Source: Thalassospira marina (GTDB lineage: Bacteria > Pseudomonadota > Alphaproteobacteria > Rhodospirillales > Thalassospiraceae). Taken from it: a DNA stretch of 64,000 bases. Position 1 is the first letter of the stretch. Every line of letters begins with the position of its first letter. The notes under the pieces are model-generated. The model ran no database searches. It worked only from the letters and a program-made list of their open reading frames with translations, and was not told the DNA's origin. The stretch lies in the NCBI RefSeq assembly GCF_002844375.1, contig NZ_CP024200.1, positions 726,001-790,000 of the forward strand, written 5' to 3'. Below are positions 42,301 to 50,442 of the stretch, piece by piece. The position numbers and the translations under genes are program-made.

Positions 42301-42433
42301 CCTGTAATCTTATGCAGGGACTGACCACCGCCGGAACGTAAGTCGCTTAGTCTTTAAGCCAGCCATTCCGGTATTTTGTGGACCTCAAAATACTGTGTCC
42401 GGGAATTCGATTTGTGAATCGACCCAGCCCGGA
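42301..42433. ncRNA. Candidate structured RNA element (serial stem-loops)
   Basis: Consecutive potential hairpins: CCTGTA/TGCAGG-type (42301-42318); CCGGAA (42331-42336) with TTCCGG (42366-42371) enclosing TAAG-TCG-CTTA; GTATTTTG (42371-42378) with CAAAATAC (42386-42393); and TCCGGG (42398-42403) with CCCGGA (42428-42433) enclosing TCGATT-TGTG-AATCGA. Strand is undecided and there is no clear promoter or T-tract, so this is a low-confidence call. Confidence 0.3.
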
Positions 42434-42449
42434 TGTTACAATTCTAACA
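42434..42449. promoter_or_regulatory. Near-perfect DeoR-type operator in an intergenic region
   Basis: TGTTACAATTCTAACA has perfect TGTTA and TAACA half-sites and differs at one position from the E. coli DeoR operator TGTTAGAATTCTAACA as I remember it. It lies about 2.17 kb from the site near deoC, on the far side of deoR. Confidence 0.6.
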
Positions 42450-42570
42450 AAATTGCAAACTCTCTAACAGCTTACTCACAAAACACGCTTCGCAACCCTC
42501 ACCCGAAACTTCCCCAGCCGCTTTTCTTCCGCCCGCTGTCACCGCCACCGGCCAGCAACAAACCCGTTTA

Positions 42571-42614
42571 CAAACAAACAACAGCCCGCCAGTGACAAAA
42601 CTGGCGGGCTGTTG
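42571..42614 (-). terminator. Strong terminator of the TRAP-cyclase-FAH operon
   Basis: Perfect 14-bp arms, CAACAGCCCGCCAG (42579-42592) and CTGGCGGGCTGTTG (42601-42614), 8-nt loop; TTTGTTTG follows on the minus strand. The FAH-family gene stops at 42660. Confidence 0.88.
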
Positions 42615-42659
42615 GTTAGGCCGTCTTAGCGCAAATCGTGTGAATTCATTCCGGCAGGA

Positions 42660-43598
42660 TCAAAGGTTTTTATTGCGATAAACCCGATTTCGCAAAATGC
42701 CGATACCCTCGACTTCCAGTTCAACCACATCGCCATCTTCAAGAAATTCAAACCGTTCCAGACCACACCCGTCATTTACGGTGCCAGAGCCGATAATCTC
42801 GCCGGGATGCAGGGTTTCATCGCGCGAGATAAAGGCGATCATATCGTCAAAACCATGCAAAATGGGTTCGGTGGTCGTGTCGGTCACCACACGGTTGTTA
42901 ATGCGGGCAATGGTCCGCAATTTGTGAGGATCGGGAATTTCATCGCGCGTCACAATAACCGGGCCAAAAACGTTGCCACCGTCAAAGCTTTTGCCCTTTG
43001 CCGGGCCAAGCCACCCGGCCATTTCGCGCAATTGTTCGTCACGCGCGGAAAAATCGTTGAAAATGGTATAGCCAAAAACATGATCAAGGGCATCGGCCTT
43101 GCTGATATTCCGGCCCCCTTTGCCAATCACGGCGGCAACTTCCAGTTCGTAATCCATAAACTGGCTGTAACGCGGCCAGATCACATCCGCCTCATGGCCA
43201 AATACGGAAAACCGGTTGGTGATATAGAAAATCGGCTGTTTGTAATAAACCTCGTTTACCGTGCCTTCCTGATAACCGGGGTCGGCCTCGCCTGCCAGAA
43301 CGGCCGCAAGGCGATGCATTCCATTTGGTGCATTGGCAATATGACGCGGGAAAGACGATGCATCACGGATCTGCCGGGGTTGCGGCAAAGGTGCCAAAAA
43401 CCGCACCGATGATGCATCATGCTTTGGGGCGGTCGCAACTGCATCGCGCGCCAGGGCAAGCCCCGCATCCCCCGCATCAATCAGATCCAGCATCGATGCC
43501 AAAGCCGGCGAACCAGACGCCGTCAGGTCATACATGATGCCATCCTGCAAAAGGCCCAGTTGCGGGCCACCGCCCACATCAAATGTCGCAAGTTTCAT
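42660..43598 (-). CDS. Fumarylacetoacetate hydrolase-family protein
   Basis: 312 residues. The FAH metal site is present: Glu-x-Glu in MDYELEVAAVIG and Asp in FNDFSARD, with a C-terminal GSGTVNDGCGLERF loop. The family hydrolyses acylpyruvates or decarboxylates/tautomerises 2-oxo acids. The extended N-terminal part with DASSFPRHIANA is typical of the ~310-residue FAH proteins found next to catabolic transporters. GGAGACGGAC precedes the ATG. It is the last gene of the operon, 11 bp after the cyclase-family gene. Substrate not predictable. Confidence 0.85.
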   Translation of the reverse strand: MKLATFDVGGGPQLGLLQDGIMYDLTASGSPALASMLDLIDAGDAGLALARDAVATAPKHDASSVRFLAPLPQPRQIRDASSFPRHIANAPNGMHRLAAVLAGEADPGYQEGTVNEVYYKQPIFYITNRFSVFGHEADVIWPRYSQFMDYELEVAAVIGKGGRNISKADALDHVFGYTIFNDFSARDEQLREMAGWLGPAKGKSFDGGNVFGPVIVTRDEIPDPHKLRTIARINNRVVTDTTTEPILHGFDDMIAFISRDETLHPGEIIGSGTVNDGCGLERFEFLEDGDVVELEVEGIGILRNRVYRNKNL

Positions 43599-43609
43599 GT
43601 CCGTCTCCT

Positions 43610-44380
43610 TTAATCACGAATAAGGGCCACAGGGCGGCACCAGCCCGCACTGGCACCCGCAACTTTCACCGGAAAGGTAATCACCTCGAACCCGCTATCA
43701 GGCAGCAGCTCCAGATTGGCGAGTTTCTCGATCTGGCAATAGGCGCGCTCCATCCCGGCGCGGTGGCCTTCCCAGATCAGATCGGCATTGCCGGTTTCCG
43801 CCACCCGTTTGGCGGTATGGGTAAAGGGGGCATCCCAGCTCCAGGCATCAGTGCCGCAAACACGCACACCCTTTTCCGTCAGGAACAATGTTGCCTCGCG
43901 CCCCATGCCACACCCAGTTGGCACATATTGGGGTGTGCCCCAGGCCGCTGCTGCCGCCGTATTCACCAGCACGATGTCACCGGGGCAAAGGTCATGGCCG
44001 ATACGGTCCAGTTCAGTGCGGATTTCATCGGCCGAAATCACATGCCCATCGGGCTTTTCCCGGAAATCCAGGCGCACGCCCGGCCCCATGAACCATTCCA
44101 GCGGCACTTCATCAATGGTGATGGCGCGTTTCCCGCCATCCATTGTCGAATGATAATGATAGGGCGCATCAACATGCGTACCGTTATGGGTGGATATATG
44201 GGCCATTTCCACCGCCCAGCCTTCGCCGCCAGGCAACTGGTCCCGCCCGATGCCAGGGAAAAAGGCCAGCAGGTCATCTGCGGTTTGATCGTGGCCGAAA
44301 TAGTCAATTTTCGGGGCCAAACCGGGCGGATCGGCATAGGTTGTGTTTTCAAGGGGGCGGGCAAGATCAATAATACGCAT
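43610..44380 (-). CDS. Cyclase-family metal-dependent hydrolase (kynurenine formamidase / isatin hydrolase type)
   Basis: 256 residues. The metal-binding signature HNGTHVDAPYHYH is intact, followed by a second conserved GVRLDF and a GTDAWSWDAPF segment. The family hydrolyses amide or lactam-like bonds (formylkynurenine, isatin) with Zn or Mn. The ATG at 44380 has only a weak GAAAGACC upstream. The gene lies between a TRAP transporter and an FAH-family gene, so it probably opens or deformylates the transported compound before the FAH step. Confidence 0.85.
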   Translation of the reverse strand: MRIIDLARPLENTTYADPPGLAPKIDYFGHDQTADDLLAFFPGIGRDQLPGGEGWAVEMAHISTHNGTHVDAPYHYHSTMDGGKRAITIDEVPLEWFMGPGVRLDFREKPDGHVISADEIRTELDRIGHDLCPGDIVLVNTAAAAAWGTPQYVPTGCGMGREATLFLTEKGVRVCGTDAWSWDAPFTHTAKRVAETGNADLIWEGHRAGMERAYCQIEKLANLELLPDSGFEVITFPVKVAGASAGWCRPVALIRD

Positions 44381-44396
44381 GATGGTCTTTCACATT

Positions 44397-45722
44397 TTAA
44401 ATTTTAAGCAGGGCAAGCGTGATGGCGGGCAGCAAAATGACCATGACCAGCACAAGCGCCATGATCGCGGCAAACGGTGCCGCCCCGCGAAACACGTGGC
44501 CCAGATTGACACCCTTGTCGCGCAGGGTTGCCTGAACCACGAAAACCGACAGCCCCAGCGGCGGCGTTAGCAGACCGATTTCAACAGCCAGAACCGTCAC
44601 CAGCCCAAAATGGACCGGATGAATGCCAAGCTGCTGGGTGATTGGAAAGGCAAGCGGCACGGTCACCAGCATGATCGAGGATGAATCAAGCACGGTGCCC
44701 ATCGCCATCAGAAGCAGGCTGTATAAAAACAGGAAGCCCAACGGGCCGATCCCAGCATCAATCGCCCATTGTGTGATGGATTGCGGCACACCGGAAAAGC
44801 CCAGCATCCGCCCATAAATCGATGCGCCGACAATCAGAAAACAGACCGCGGCGGTAACATGCCCGGTCTGCTGGGCAATTTTCCAGCCGGACCGAAAACC
44901 AATACGCTGCATGGCAATACCAATCGCCAGCGCCATAAAGGCACCCACGGCACCGGCCTCGGTCGGTGTGAAAAAACCAAGGTAAATACCGGCCAGAACA
45001 ACCCCTGCCAGAAACAGAACCGGCACAATCTGCCAGCCCGAAATTTCGGCTGTCTCCACATCCGGGGCAAAGGCATCCTTATCTGGCACAATCTGGGTAA
45101 ATTTATCGGGGCGAAAATGCCCTAGCAGCGTAAGGTAAATGATATAGGCCAGTGTGAGCAAAAGCCCCGGCCCCACCCCGCCAATAAACAGATCGCCCAC
45201 CGAACTGTCTGTTAAAATCGCAAACAGGATCAGCAGCAGCGAGGGCGGAATAAGCATACCCAAAACCGAAGACCCCGCCACAAGCCCAACGGCAAGTGAT
45301 CGGTCGGTTCCTGCACGCACCATTTCAGGCACGGCAACACGGGCAAAAACAGCCGCCGATGCAATGGAAATACCCGTGATTGCCGCAAAAACAGCATTGG
45401 ACAAAACCGTTGCAATGCCAAGCCCCGGCCGCCAGCGCCGCAAGGCTCGGGCGATAATGGCAAAGGTATCGCGCCCGAGGCCGGATTCCGCCACGGTCAA
45501 ACCCATCAACACAAATAACGGCACCACACCAAAGGTATATTCGGCAATGCTGTCACTTGCCGACAGGGCAACAAAATTAAGCGCCAGTTTAAGCTGCCCT
45601 GTAATGGCCCACACACCAAACAGCGAAATTCCGGCAAGGGCAATGGCAACATGGATACCGGCATAAATCGCAATGCCGATCCCGATCAGGGACAGATAGC
45701 CAATTAAAAGATGATCCATCAT
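44397..45722 (-). CDS. TRAP transporter large permease (DctM family)
   Basis: 441 residues from MMDHLLIGYLSLIGIGIAIY, about 12 membrane segments. DctM landmarks: VLSNAVFAAITGISIASAAVFAR (cut), MLIPPSLLLILFAILTD, TPTEAGAVGAFMALA and LLTPPLGLSVFV. The start at 45722 forms a 4-bp ATGA overlap with the dctQ stop; the 33 further upstream codons overlap dctQ and are rejected. Confidence 0.9.
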   Translation of the reverse strand: MMDHLLIGYLSLIGIGIAIYAGIHVAIALAGISLFGVWAITGQLKLALNFVALSASDSIAEYTFGVVPLFVLMGLTVAESGLGRDTFAIIARALRRWRPGLGIATVLSNAVFAAITGISIASAAVFARVAVPEMVRAGTDRSLAVGLVAGSSVLGMLIPPSLLLILFAILTDSSVGDLFIGGVGPGLLLTLAYIIYLTLLGHFRPDKFTQIVPDKDAFAPDVETAEISGWQIVPVLFLAGVVLAGIYLGFFTPTEAGAVGAFMALAIGIAMQRIGFRSGWKIAQQTGHVTAAVCFLIVGASIYGRMLGFSGVPQSITQWAIDAGIGPLGFLFLYSLLLMAMGTVLDSSSIMLVTVPLAFPITQQLGIHPVHFGLVTVLAVEIGLLTPPLGLSVFVVQATLRDKGVNLGHVFRGAAPFAAIMALVLVMVILLPAITLALLKI

Positions 45723-46282
45723 TGCCCCCCACGCAAACGGCGTGCGGCCAGCACGGCAGACAGGGCAAACGACACCGCCAGAAGCACGGCCCCAACGGTA
45801 ATGATCAGCAAAAACGGCCAAACCGCGATTTGAAAGTGGCCAGAAACCCCTTCCATTTCGCCGCGCTGCCAGGAACGGGCAAGTTTTGGCCAGATCGCCC
45901 AGGCGAGGCTAAGGCTGAACGCCATGCCGCAAAGCTGGGCGAACATATCCATCAAAATGGAAATGCGCGGGAAACTTTCGCCGATCATAAGCATGACACC
46001 GTTTGACCGGACCATTTCGCCACAGCGATGGGTATGGGCAATTTGCAGGAAAACAATGCCGACAATGGAATATTTCACCATTTCCGGCACCCCGGCGATG
46101 GGCGCAAGAAACAGATTGCGCCCGGCGACATCGGCAAGGATCAACACCATCAAAAGCAGGATCCATGCCGTTGCCATGACATTGGTAACAATCATCAGTC
46201 CGTCGGCAACACGAACCAGTAAAGACGGCGGCACATCGCCGTCTTTATCACCGTTTGCCGCACCCTGGGCTGCGGCTGTCAT
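45719..46282 (-). CDS. TRAP transporter small permease (DctQ family)
   Basis: 187 residues with a soluble N-terminal tail of about 25 residues and four membrane segments; ADVAGRNLFLAPIAGVPEMVKYSIVG is the DctQ motif (cut into RNLFLAPI and EMVKYSIVG). ATG at 46282 overlaps the dctP stop by 4 bp, and its own stop overlaps dctM, so the three subunits are translationally linked. Confidence 0.88.
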   Translation of the reverse strand: MTAAAQGAANGDKDGDVPPSLLVRVADGLMIVTNVMATAWILLLMVLILADVAGRNLFLAPIAGVPEMVKYSIVGIVFLQIAHTHRCGEMVRSNGVMLMIGESFPRISILMDMFAQLCGMAFSLSLAWAIWPKLARSWQRGEMEGVSGHFQIAVWPFLLIITVGAVLLAVSFALSAVLAARRLRGGQ

Positions 46283-47343
46283 TTTGCCGACCAGTCACGC
46301 GGCAGGGTTACACCCGCGTCTTTCAAATGGCGGATGTAAGTGTCGATCACCTCGGTTCCCGGCAGGCCATGGTCATCCTGTTCCTTTGCCCAGTTAAGGG
46401 CAATGGGCGGCAGGGCATTTGCCCAGGCGGTTCGCTCGGCTGCGGGCAGTTCGGTAATGGTCGCCCCGCCTTTTTCCATGGCACTAAAGGCGTTCTTCAC
46501 CCGTTCTTCCAACCCGGAACGATAGGCAACGGCAAAATCCTTTACCCCCTTGCGAAAGGCATCCTGGATTTCGGCGGGCTGGTCTTCAAACCAGGTTTTA
46601 CCAACGGCAATGCCCCCGGCATATTGGGCACCGAAATGCGCGCGCGTCACATAGGGGGCAACTTCATAAAGCTTGGCCGCAGCCGCCGCTGTTGGGAAAA
46701 CAACAACGCCGTCGGCAACACCCGTCTGGATATCGTTATAATAAGTCGTCAAATCACCTGCGACGCCAACCGCACCGGTATTTTCCAGCCAGTTCACAGC
46801 CGCACCGGGTGCGTTGATCTTTTTGCCTTCAAGATCCTTTAGCGAATTGACGGGAAATTTCGTCATCAGCAGATAATCTTCCAGGCCAAACGCCCCACCC
46901 AGATATTCCAGGTCATGGTCATGCCACAGGCTGCGCATGCCCGGGATTTCGTCATGCATCTGGTCCACTGTCTTTAATACCAGGTCGACATCATCGGACC
47001 CGAACGGCGTAACATAGGTAACGTTTTGCAAAGACAGATTGGATGGTTCAAACAGGGTTGAAACAATACCCACCTGTGCCAGGCCAAATTCAATGGCCTC
47101 AAGCGCGCCACCCGGTTTGGCAAGGGTGCCGCCATAGGCTTCGTTCCAGTTGATTTTATAATCCGTCCCTTCAAGTGCGGCATTGACCGAGGGAATGAAA
47201 GTTTCCGACAGGGTTTTAACCCACAGAAATACCGGGGGATGCCCGGCAACCGTCGTGACACTGATTTCTTCGGCATGGGACATTGCGGGCATGACCGAAA
47301 AGGCAAGAGCCGCAATTGCGGCACGCATAGACATTCGTTTCAT
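46279..47343 (-). CDS. TRAP transporter solute-binding protein (DctP family)
   Basis: 354 residues from MKRMSMRAAIAALAFSVMPAMSHAE (cut), a clear signal peptide. DctP features: LKDLEGKKINAPGAAVNWLENTGAV (cut) and YYNDIQTGVADGVVVFPTAAAAAKLYEV (cut). In the usual arginine position of the LKGLKIR motif the sequence has KKINAP, hinting at a ligand without the standard carboxylate contact. GGGAGG precedes the ATG at 47343. First gene of a dctPQM-cyclase-FAH operon, divergent from a TetR regulator. Confidence 0.88.
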   Translation of the reverse strand: MKRMSMRAAIAALAFSVMPAMSHAEEISVTTVAGHPPVFLWVKTLSETFIPSVNAALEGTDYKINWNEAYGGTLAKPGGALEAIEFGLAQVGIVSTLFEPSNLSLQNVTYVTPFGSDDVDLVLKTVDQMHDEIPGMRSLWHDHDLEYLGGAFGLEDYLLMTKFPVNSLKDLEGKKINAPGAAVNWLENTGAVGVAGDLTTYYNDIQTGVADGVVVFPTAAAAAKLYEVAPYVTRAHFGAQYAGGIAVGKTWFEDQPAEIQDAFRKGVKDFAVAYRSGLEERVKNAFSAMEKGGATITELPAAERTAWANALPPIALNWAKEQDDHGLPGTEVIDTYIRHLKDAGVTLPRDWSAK

Positions 47344-47385
47344 TATTTTTTCCTCCCATTGCGTCAGCAAGAAAGTTTCGGCAAA

Positions 47386-47400
47386 CTTGTCCCTGACAAG
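47386..47400. promoter_or_regulatory. TetR-type operator between dctP and its regulator
   Basis: CTTGTC-CCT-GACAAG is a perfect inverted repeat (6-bp arms). A second palindrome, ACGTACGT, lies at 47413-47420, just before the TetR start at 47426. Confidence 0.55.
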
Positions 47401-47425
47401 AAAACTATCTGGACGTACGTATAAA

Positions 47426-48136
47426 ATGTCAAGAAAAACAGAAGAACCCACCGAAACCCCGCAGAAACCCTCGCCTACGGTTGATGGAAGGTTGCTGCGC
47501 GGGGAAGCAACACGTGACAGGGTTCTCGACGCGGCGGAAAGATGCTTCGCCAAAGATGGCTTTGACGGCATCTCGATCCGGCAGGTTGCATCCGAGGCCG
47601 AGGTCACGCTTGGCGTGGTCGGATTTCATGGTGGATCAAAAAACGAACTGTTCAGAACCGTGCTGGCGCGCCGGGTGGATGCCCTGAGTGCCGCACGCCG
47701 GGCGCGGTTAAAAACACTGCAGGAAACCCCCGATGCCATCACGATAGAAGCCATCGTTGATGCCTATATTACCCCCTATCTGGAATATGCATCGGGCGGG
47801 GATCCGCAATGGCGCGCATATGCAAAGCTGATCGCGCGCGTTTCATCCGATGATCGCTATTACCCGCATATCCGCGAGCTGTATGACCCCGTCGCCCTGG
47901 AATTTATGGATGCACTGGAAAAATTGTGCCCCGGTGTCAGCCGAGAAACCCTGGCAACCCTGCTGACCTTAAGTGTCGCCAGCCTGCTGTCGATTGTTGC
48001 CAGCCGGTGGCGAATTTCCGGGTTGGCCGGGACCAATACCCGCCCACCTGCGGCAATTACCTATCGTGATACCATCGTCAGTTTTTGTGCCGGGGGCATT
48101 CGTGCCGCCATGGCCAGCGAAACCGGCACGGCCTAG
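47426..48136 (+). CDS. TetR-family transcriptional regulator
   Basis: 236 residues from MSRKTEEPTETPQKPSP, with a disordered N-terminal arm of about 25 residues. HTH: RDRVLDAAERCFAKDGFDGISIRQVASEAEVTLGVVGFHGGSKNELF (several pieces). A tyrosine usual in the TetR 'YYHF' position is replaced (GFHGGSK). The C-terminal domain has a QWRAYAKLIARVSSDDRY segment seen in TetR proteins of aromatic catabolism. It is divergent from the TRAP-cyclase-FAH operon with operator-like repeats between. The long upstream extension of the frame overlaps dctP and is rejected. Confidence 0.85.
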   Translation: MSRKTEEPTETPQKPSPTVDGRLLRGEATRDRVLDAAERCFAKDGFDGISIRQVASEAEVTLGVVGFHGGSKNELFRTVLARRVDALSAARRARLKTLQETPDAITIEAIVDAYITPYLEYASGGDPQWRAYAKLIARVSSDDRYYPHIRELYDPVALEFMDALEKLCPGVSRETLATLLTLSVASLLSIVASRWRISGLAGTNTRPPAAITYRDTIVSFCAGGIRAAMASETGTA

Positions 48137-48153
48137 ATTTTTTACCTCATCAC

Positions 48154-48180
48154 ACGCAGCAGCATATCTGGCTGCTGCGT
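48154..48180 (+). terminator. Stem-loop downstream of the TetR gene
   Basis: Perfect 10-bp arms ACGCAGCAGC (48154-48163) and GCTGCTGCGT (48171-48180), 7-nt loop. No T-tract follows, so termination efficiency is uncertain. Confidence 0.5.
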
Positions 48181-49128
48181 CAGGGCAAAATACCCGCCCC
48201 TGTTGCACCAACAACACCGCACACCGATATATTGGTAAATGTGCGGTACGGTTGAAAAGGTGCGACCAAAGCCGAATGGCGCAATTCTTCCGATCCGTTA
48301 TGGTTTACAATAGATGCTGCGTTTTCCCTGCAGCAGGATGCGCCAAAACAGCGCCCGGATTTTATATTAAATTTCAATAAAGTACCCGTATTTGCGACGT
48401 CGTTCGACAGTGGCGAAAAACCGCCTTTTCACGGGCAATCAGGATTCGGTGCCATGCGAAGGCAAAAACATCCCCAAATCCTACGCATTGATACTGATTT
48501 TGAAGTAATAATTATACAAAACCGGACCGACAAAACACCTACGAAAGCCTTGCAGAGCGCCGGTTTCGCGCTGTTCTGTTTTGTCGTCGCATTTCTACTG
48601 TCTTTTTGACTTAACATTTCTGCCAAACGCGGTTCAATCCGCAATAGATTTTCCAATCGCCGGTAAAGACCAATGGCGAAGCAAGAGCAGGTAACCTGCC
48701 GCTATACAGAGGGAGACTTCGGGTGCGACTGACAGCCCATGATACAGCCCGCAAGCTATGCGGGACTGATCATATATATTTGGGGCATGCCTCAAATACT
48801 GTCCGGTCCCGTTGCCGGTTTGGTGCGGGGTGCGGTTTTGCGCGCGCAAGTCTTTCGACAGGCACAGAGTTTGCTGTTGGTAAGGGGGTGAAACCCCGTC
48901 CGCAGGCCCAAAACAAAATCTGCCTTCCTGGCACCCTGACGGAATGCCAGCCAATGGCTGAACATCGCGCCGTGCAAAGCCGAAACGGGACATCCGCCAC
49001 AGCTTCATGCAGGCATACCACCGCAATGAATATTGCGCGTTCCGTCGTTACGTCATCTGCCGTTTCGGCCCGATCGCGCAACGAAATTCATCGCACCAGG
49101 CATCCCCTAGCAGCCAAGGTATCTGCAC
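48181..49128 (+). other. Nearly 950-bp non-coding, hairpin-rich region upstream of gbcA
   Basis: No convincing gene on either strand. It holds a stem-loop at 48216-48247 (ACCGCACA/TGTGCGGT), an AT-rich promoter-like stretch around 48480-48620, then CCCGCA/TGCGGG (48748-48764), a 22-bp palindrome (48777-48798), GGGG/CCCC (48885-48897) and CTGGCA/TGCCAG (48928-48950). It probably contains the gbcA promoter, binding sites and a long leader. Confidence 0.55.
48777..48798. promoter_or_regulatory. 22-bp palindrome about 330 bp upstream of gbcA
   Basis: Arms TATTTGGGGCA and TGCCTCAAATA are complementary at ten of eleven positions. It has the size and symmetry of a dimeric-repressor operator, and could also fold as an RNA hairpin. 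Confidence 0.5.
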
Positions 49129-50403
49129 ATGCGTTCCCCATCTGATATTCAAACCCTCATCAATCGTCGCGAGAAGAACAAAAGCCTGGAAGCCCCGTTT
49201 TACAATTCGCCCGAGATCCTTGATCTCGACATCAAGGCGATTTTCGGCAAGCACTGGATTTTTGTGGCCGTCGACCCGGAACTGCCGGAACCCGGTGACT
49301 GTGTCACTGTTGAAGTTGGCAACGCATCGATCCTGATCCTGCGCGGCGACGACATGGAAGTGCGCGCCTTTCACAATGTCTGCCGCCATCGCGGCGCCCG
49401 ACTGATTGACGAACGCGCCACCACGATTGGCAATATCGTCTGCCGTTATCATGGCTGGACCTATAACGAAGATGGCGACCTGATCCTGGCTGAACATATG
49501 GGATCGGGTTTCGATAAAAGCTGCCACGGCCTTAAAACCGTTCATGTGCGTTCGATTGCCGGTCTTATCTTTATCTGCCTGGCTGAAAATGCGCCGGCCG
49601 ATATCGACGAACTGGCCCGCACGATGGAACCCTATATCGCACCGCACGACATTGCCAATTGCAAGGTCGCCCATTCCTCGGAACTGATAGAGGAAGGCAA
49701 CTGGAAGCTGACAATGGAAAACAACCGCGAATGTTACCATTGCGAAGGAAACCATCCGCAACTGACCGTGCCATTGTCGGAATTCGGTTTTGGTTTTTCC
49801 CCGGACGAACTTGATGAACGCCGTTCAAGTGATGTGAAAAAATACCTTGAATCGGTCGAGCGCGACCATCAACGCTGGGAAGCCTGCGGCCTGCCATCGG
49901 CCGAGGAAGAACACCTTGCCAATGTCACCGGCTTTCGCACCATGCGCCTGCCGCTTAGCTGGGAGGGGGAATCCCACACCCTTGATACCAAGGTTGCCTC
50001 GAAAAAACTGCTGGGCAGCTTTACCGATGCCAAACTGGGCGGTCTTAGCTTCTGGACCCATCCGAATTCCTGGCACCATTTCATGAGTGACCATATCGTT
50101 ACCTTCTCGGTCCTGCCGATTTCGCCCAACCGCACGCTGGTACGCACCACCTGGCTTGTGCACAAGGACGCCATCGAGGGCGAGGATTACTCGCTCGATA
50201 ACCTGACCCAGGTCTGGACCATGACCAACCTGCAGGATGCGATGCTGGTCCGCCTCGCCCAGCTTGGCAGTGAACAGCCGGCCTATGAACCCGGCCCCTA
50301 TTCCACCTTTACCGAACCGCATGTCGAAGCATTCTGTGACTGGTATATCAAACGGTTACAGGACCATTTTGCTGCCGATCAGGCGGCGATCGCTGCCCAG
50401 TAA
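49129..50403 (+). CDS. gbcA: Glycine betaine demethylase oxygenase subunit (Rieske type)
   Basis: 424 residues. Rieske 2Fe-2S ligands: Cys85 and His87 (CRHRGA), Cys105 and His108 (CRYHGW). Mononuclear iron ligands: His204 and His209 in ECYHCEGNHP, preceded by the family ENNRE. The arrangement matches GbcA/stachydrine demethylase-like oxygenases, which remove a methyl group as formaldehyde, giving dimethylglycine from betaine. Neighbouring reductase, BCCT carrier, GbdR-like regulator and dimethylglycine dehydrogenase support betaine as substrate. AAGG lies upstream of the ATG. Confidence 0.92.
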   Translation: MRSPSDIQTLINRREKNKSLEAPFYNSPEILDLDIKAIFGKHWIFVAVDPELPEPGDCVTVEVGNASILILRGDDMEVRAFHNVCRHRGARLIDERATTIGNIVCRYHGWTYNEDGDLILAEHMGSGFDKSCHGLKTVHVRSIAGLIFICLAENAPADIDELARTMEPYIAPHDIANCKVAHSSELIEEGNWKLTMENNRECYHCEGNHPQLTVPLSEFGFGFSPDELDERRSSDVKKYLESVERDHQRWEACGLPSAEEEHLANVTGFRTMRLPLSWEGESHTLDTKVASKKLLGSFTDAKLGGLSFWTHPNSWHHFMSDHIVTFSVLPISPNRTLVRTTWLVHKDAIEGEDYSLDNLTQVWTMTNLQDAMLVRLAQLGSEQPAYEPGPYSTFTEPHVEAFCDWYIKRLQDHFAADQAAIAAQ

Positions 50404-50442
50404 GCCGGCCCCCGGCCCGGAGCAGAAAAGGATTATGCCGCA

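Larger units (their letters stand above)
42089..42659. other. 571-bp intergenic region without a convincing gene
   Basis: No supported ORF. It contains an inverted repeat TGTCA-N4-TGACA at 42165-42178, a run of stem-loops at 42301-42433, a DeoR-operator-like palindrome at 42434-42449 and the terminator of the FAH-side operon at 42571-42614. Confidence 0.6.

Noticed and set aside
48640..49000. Glycine riboswitch ahead of the betaine/glycine genes
   Set aside because: I could not find the conserved glycine-aptamer core segments or a tandem arrangement; only generic hairpins are visible.
48723..49145. A 140-codon GTG-initiated ORF ahead of gbcA, with GGGAG upstream
   Set aside because: It overlaps the gbcA start, its composition (many Arg, Ser, Thr, Cys) is shadow-like, and it runs through several hairpins. 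I prefer a non-coding leader.
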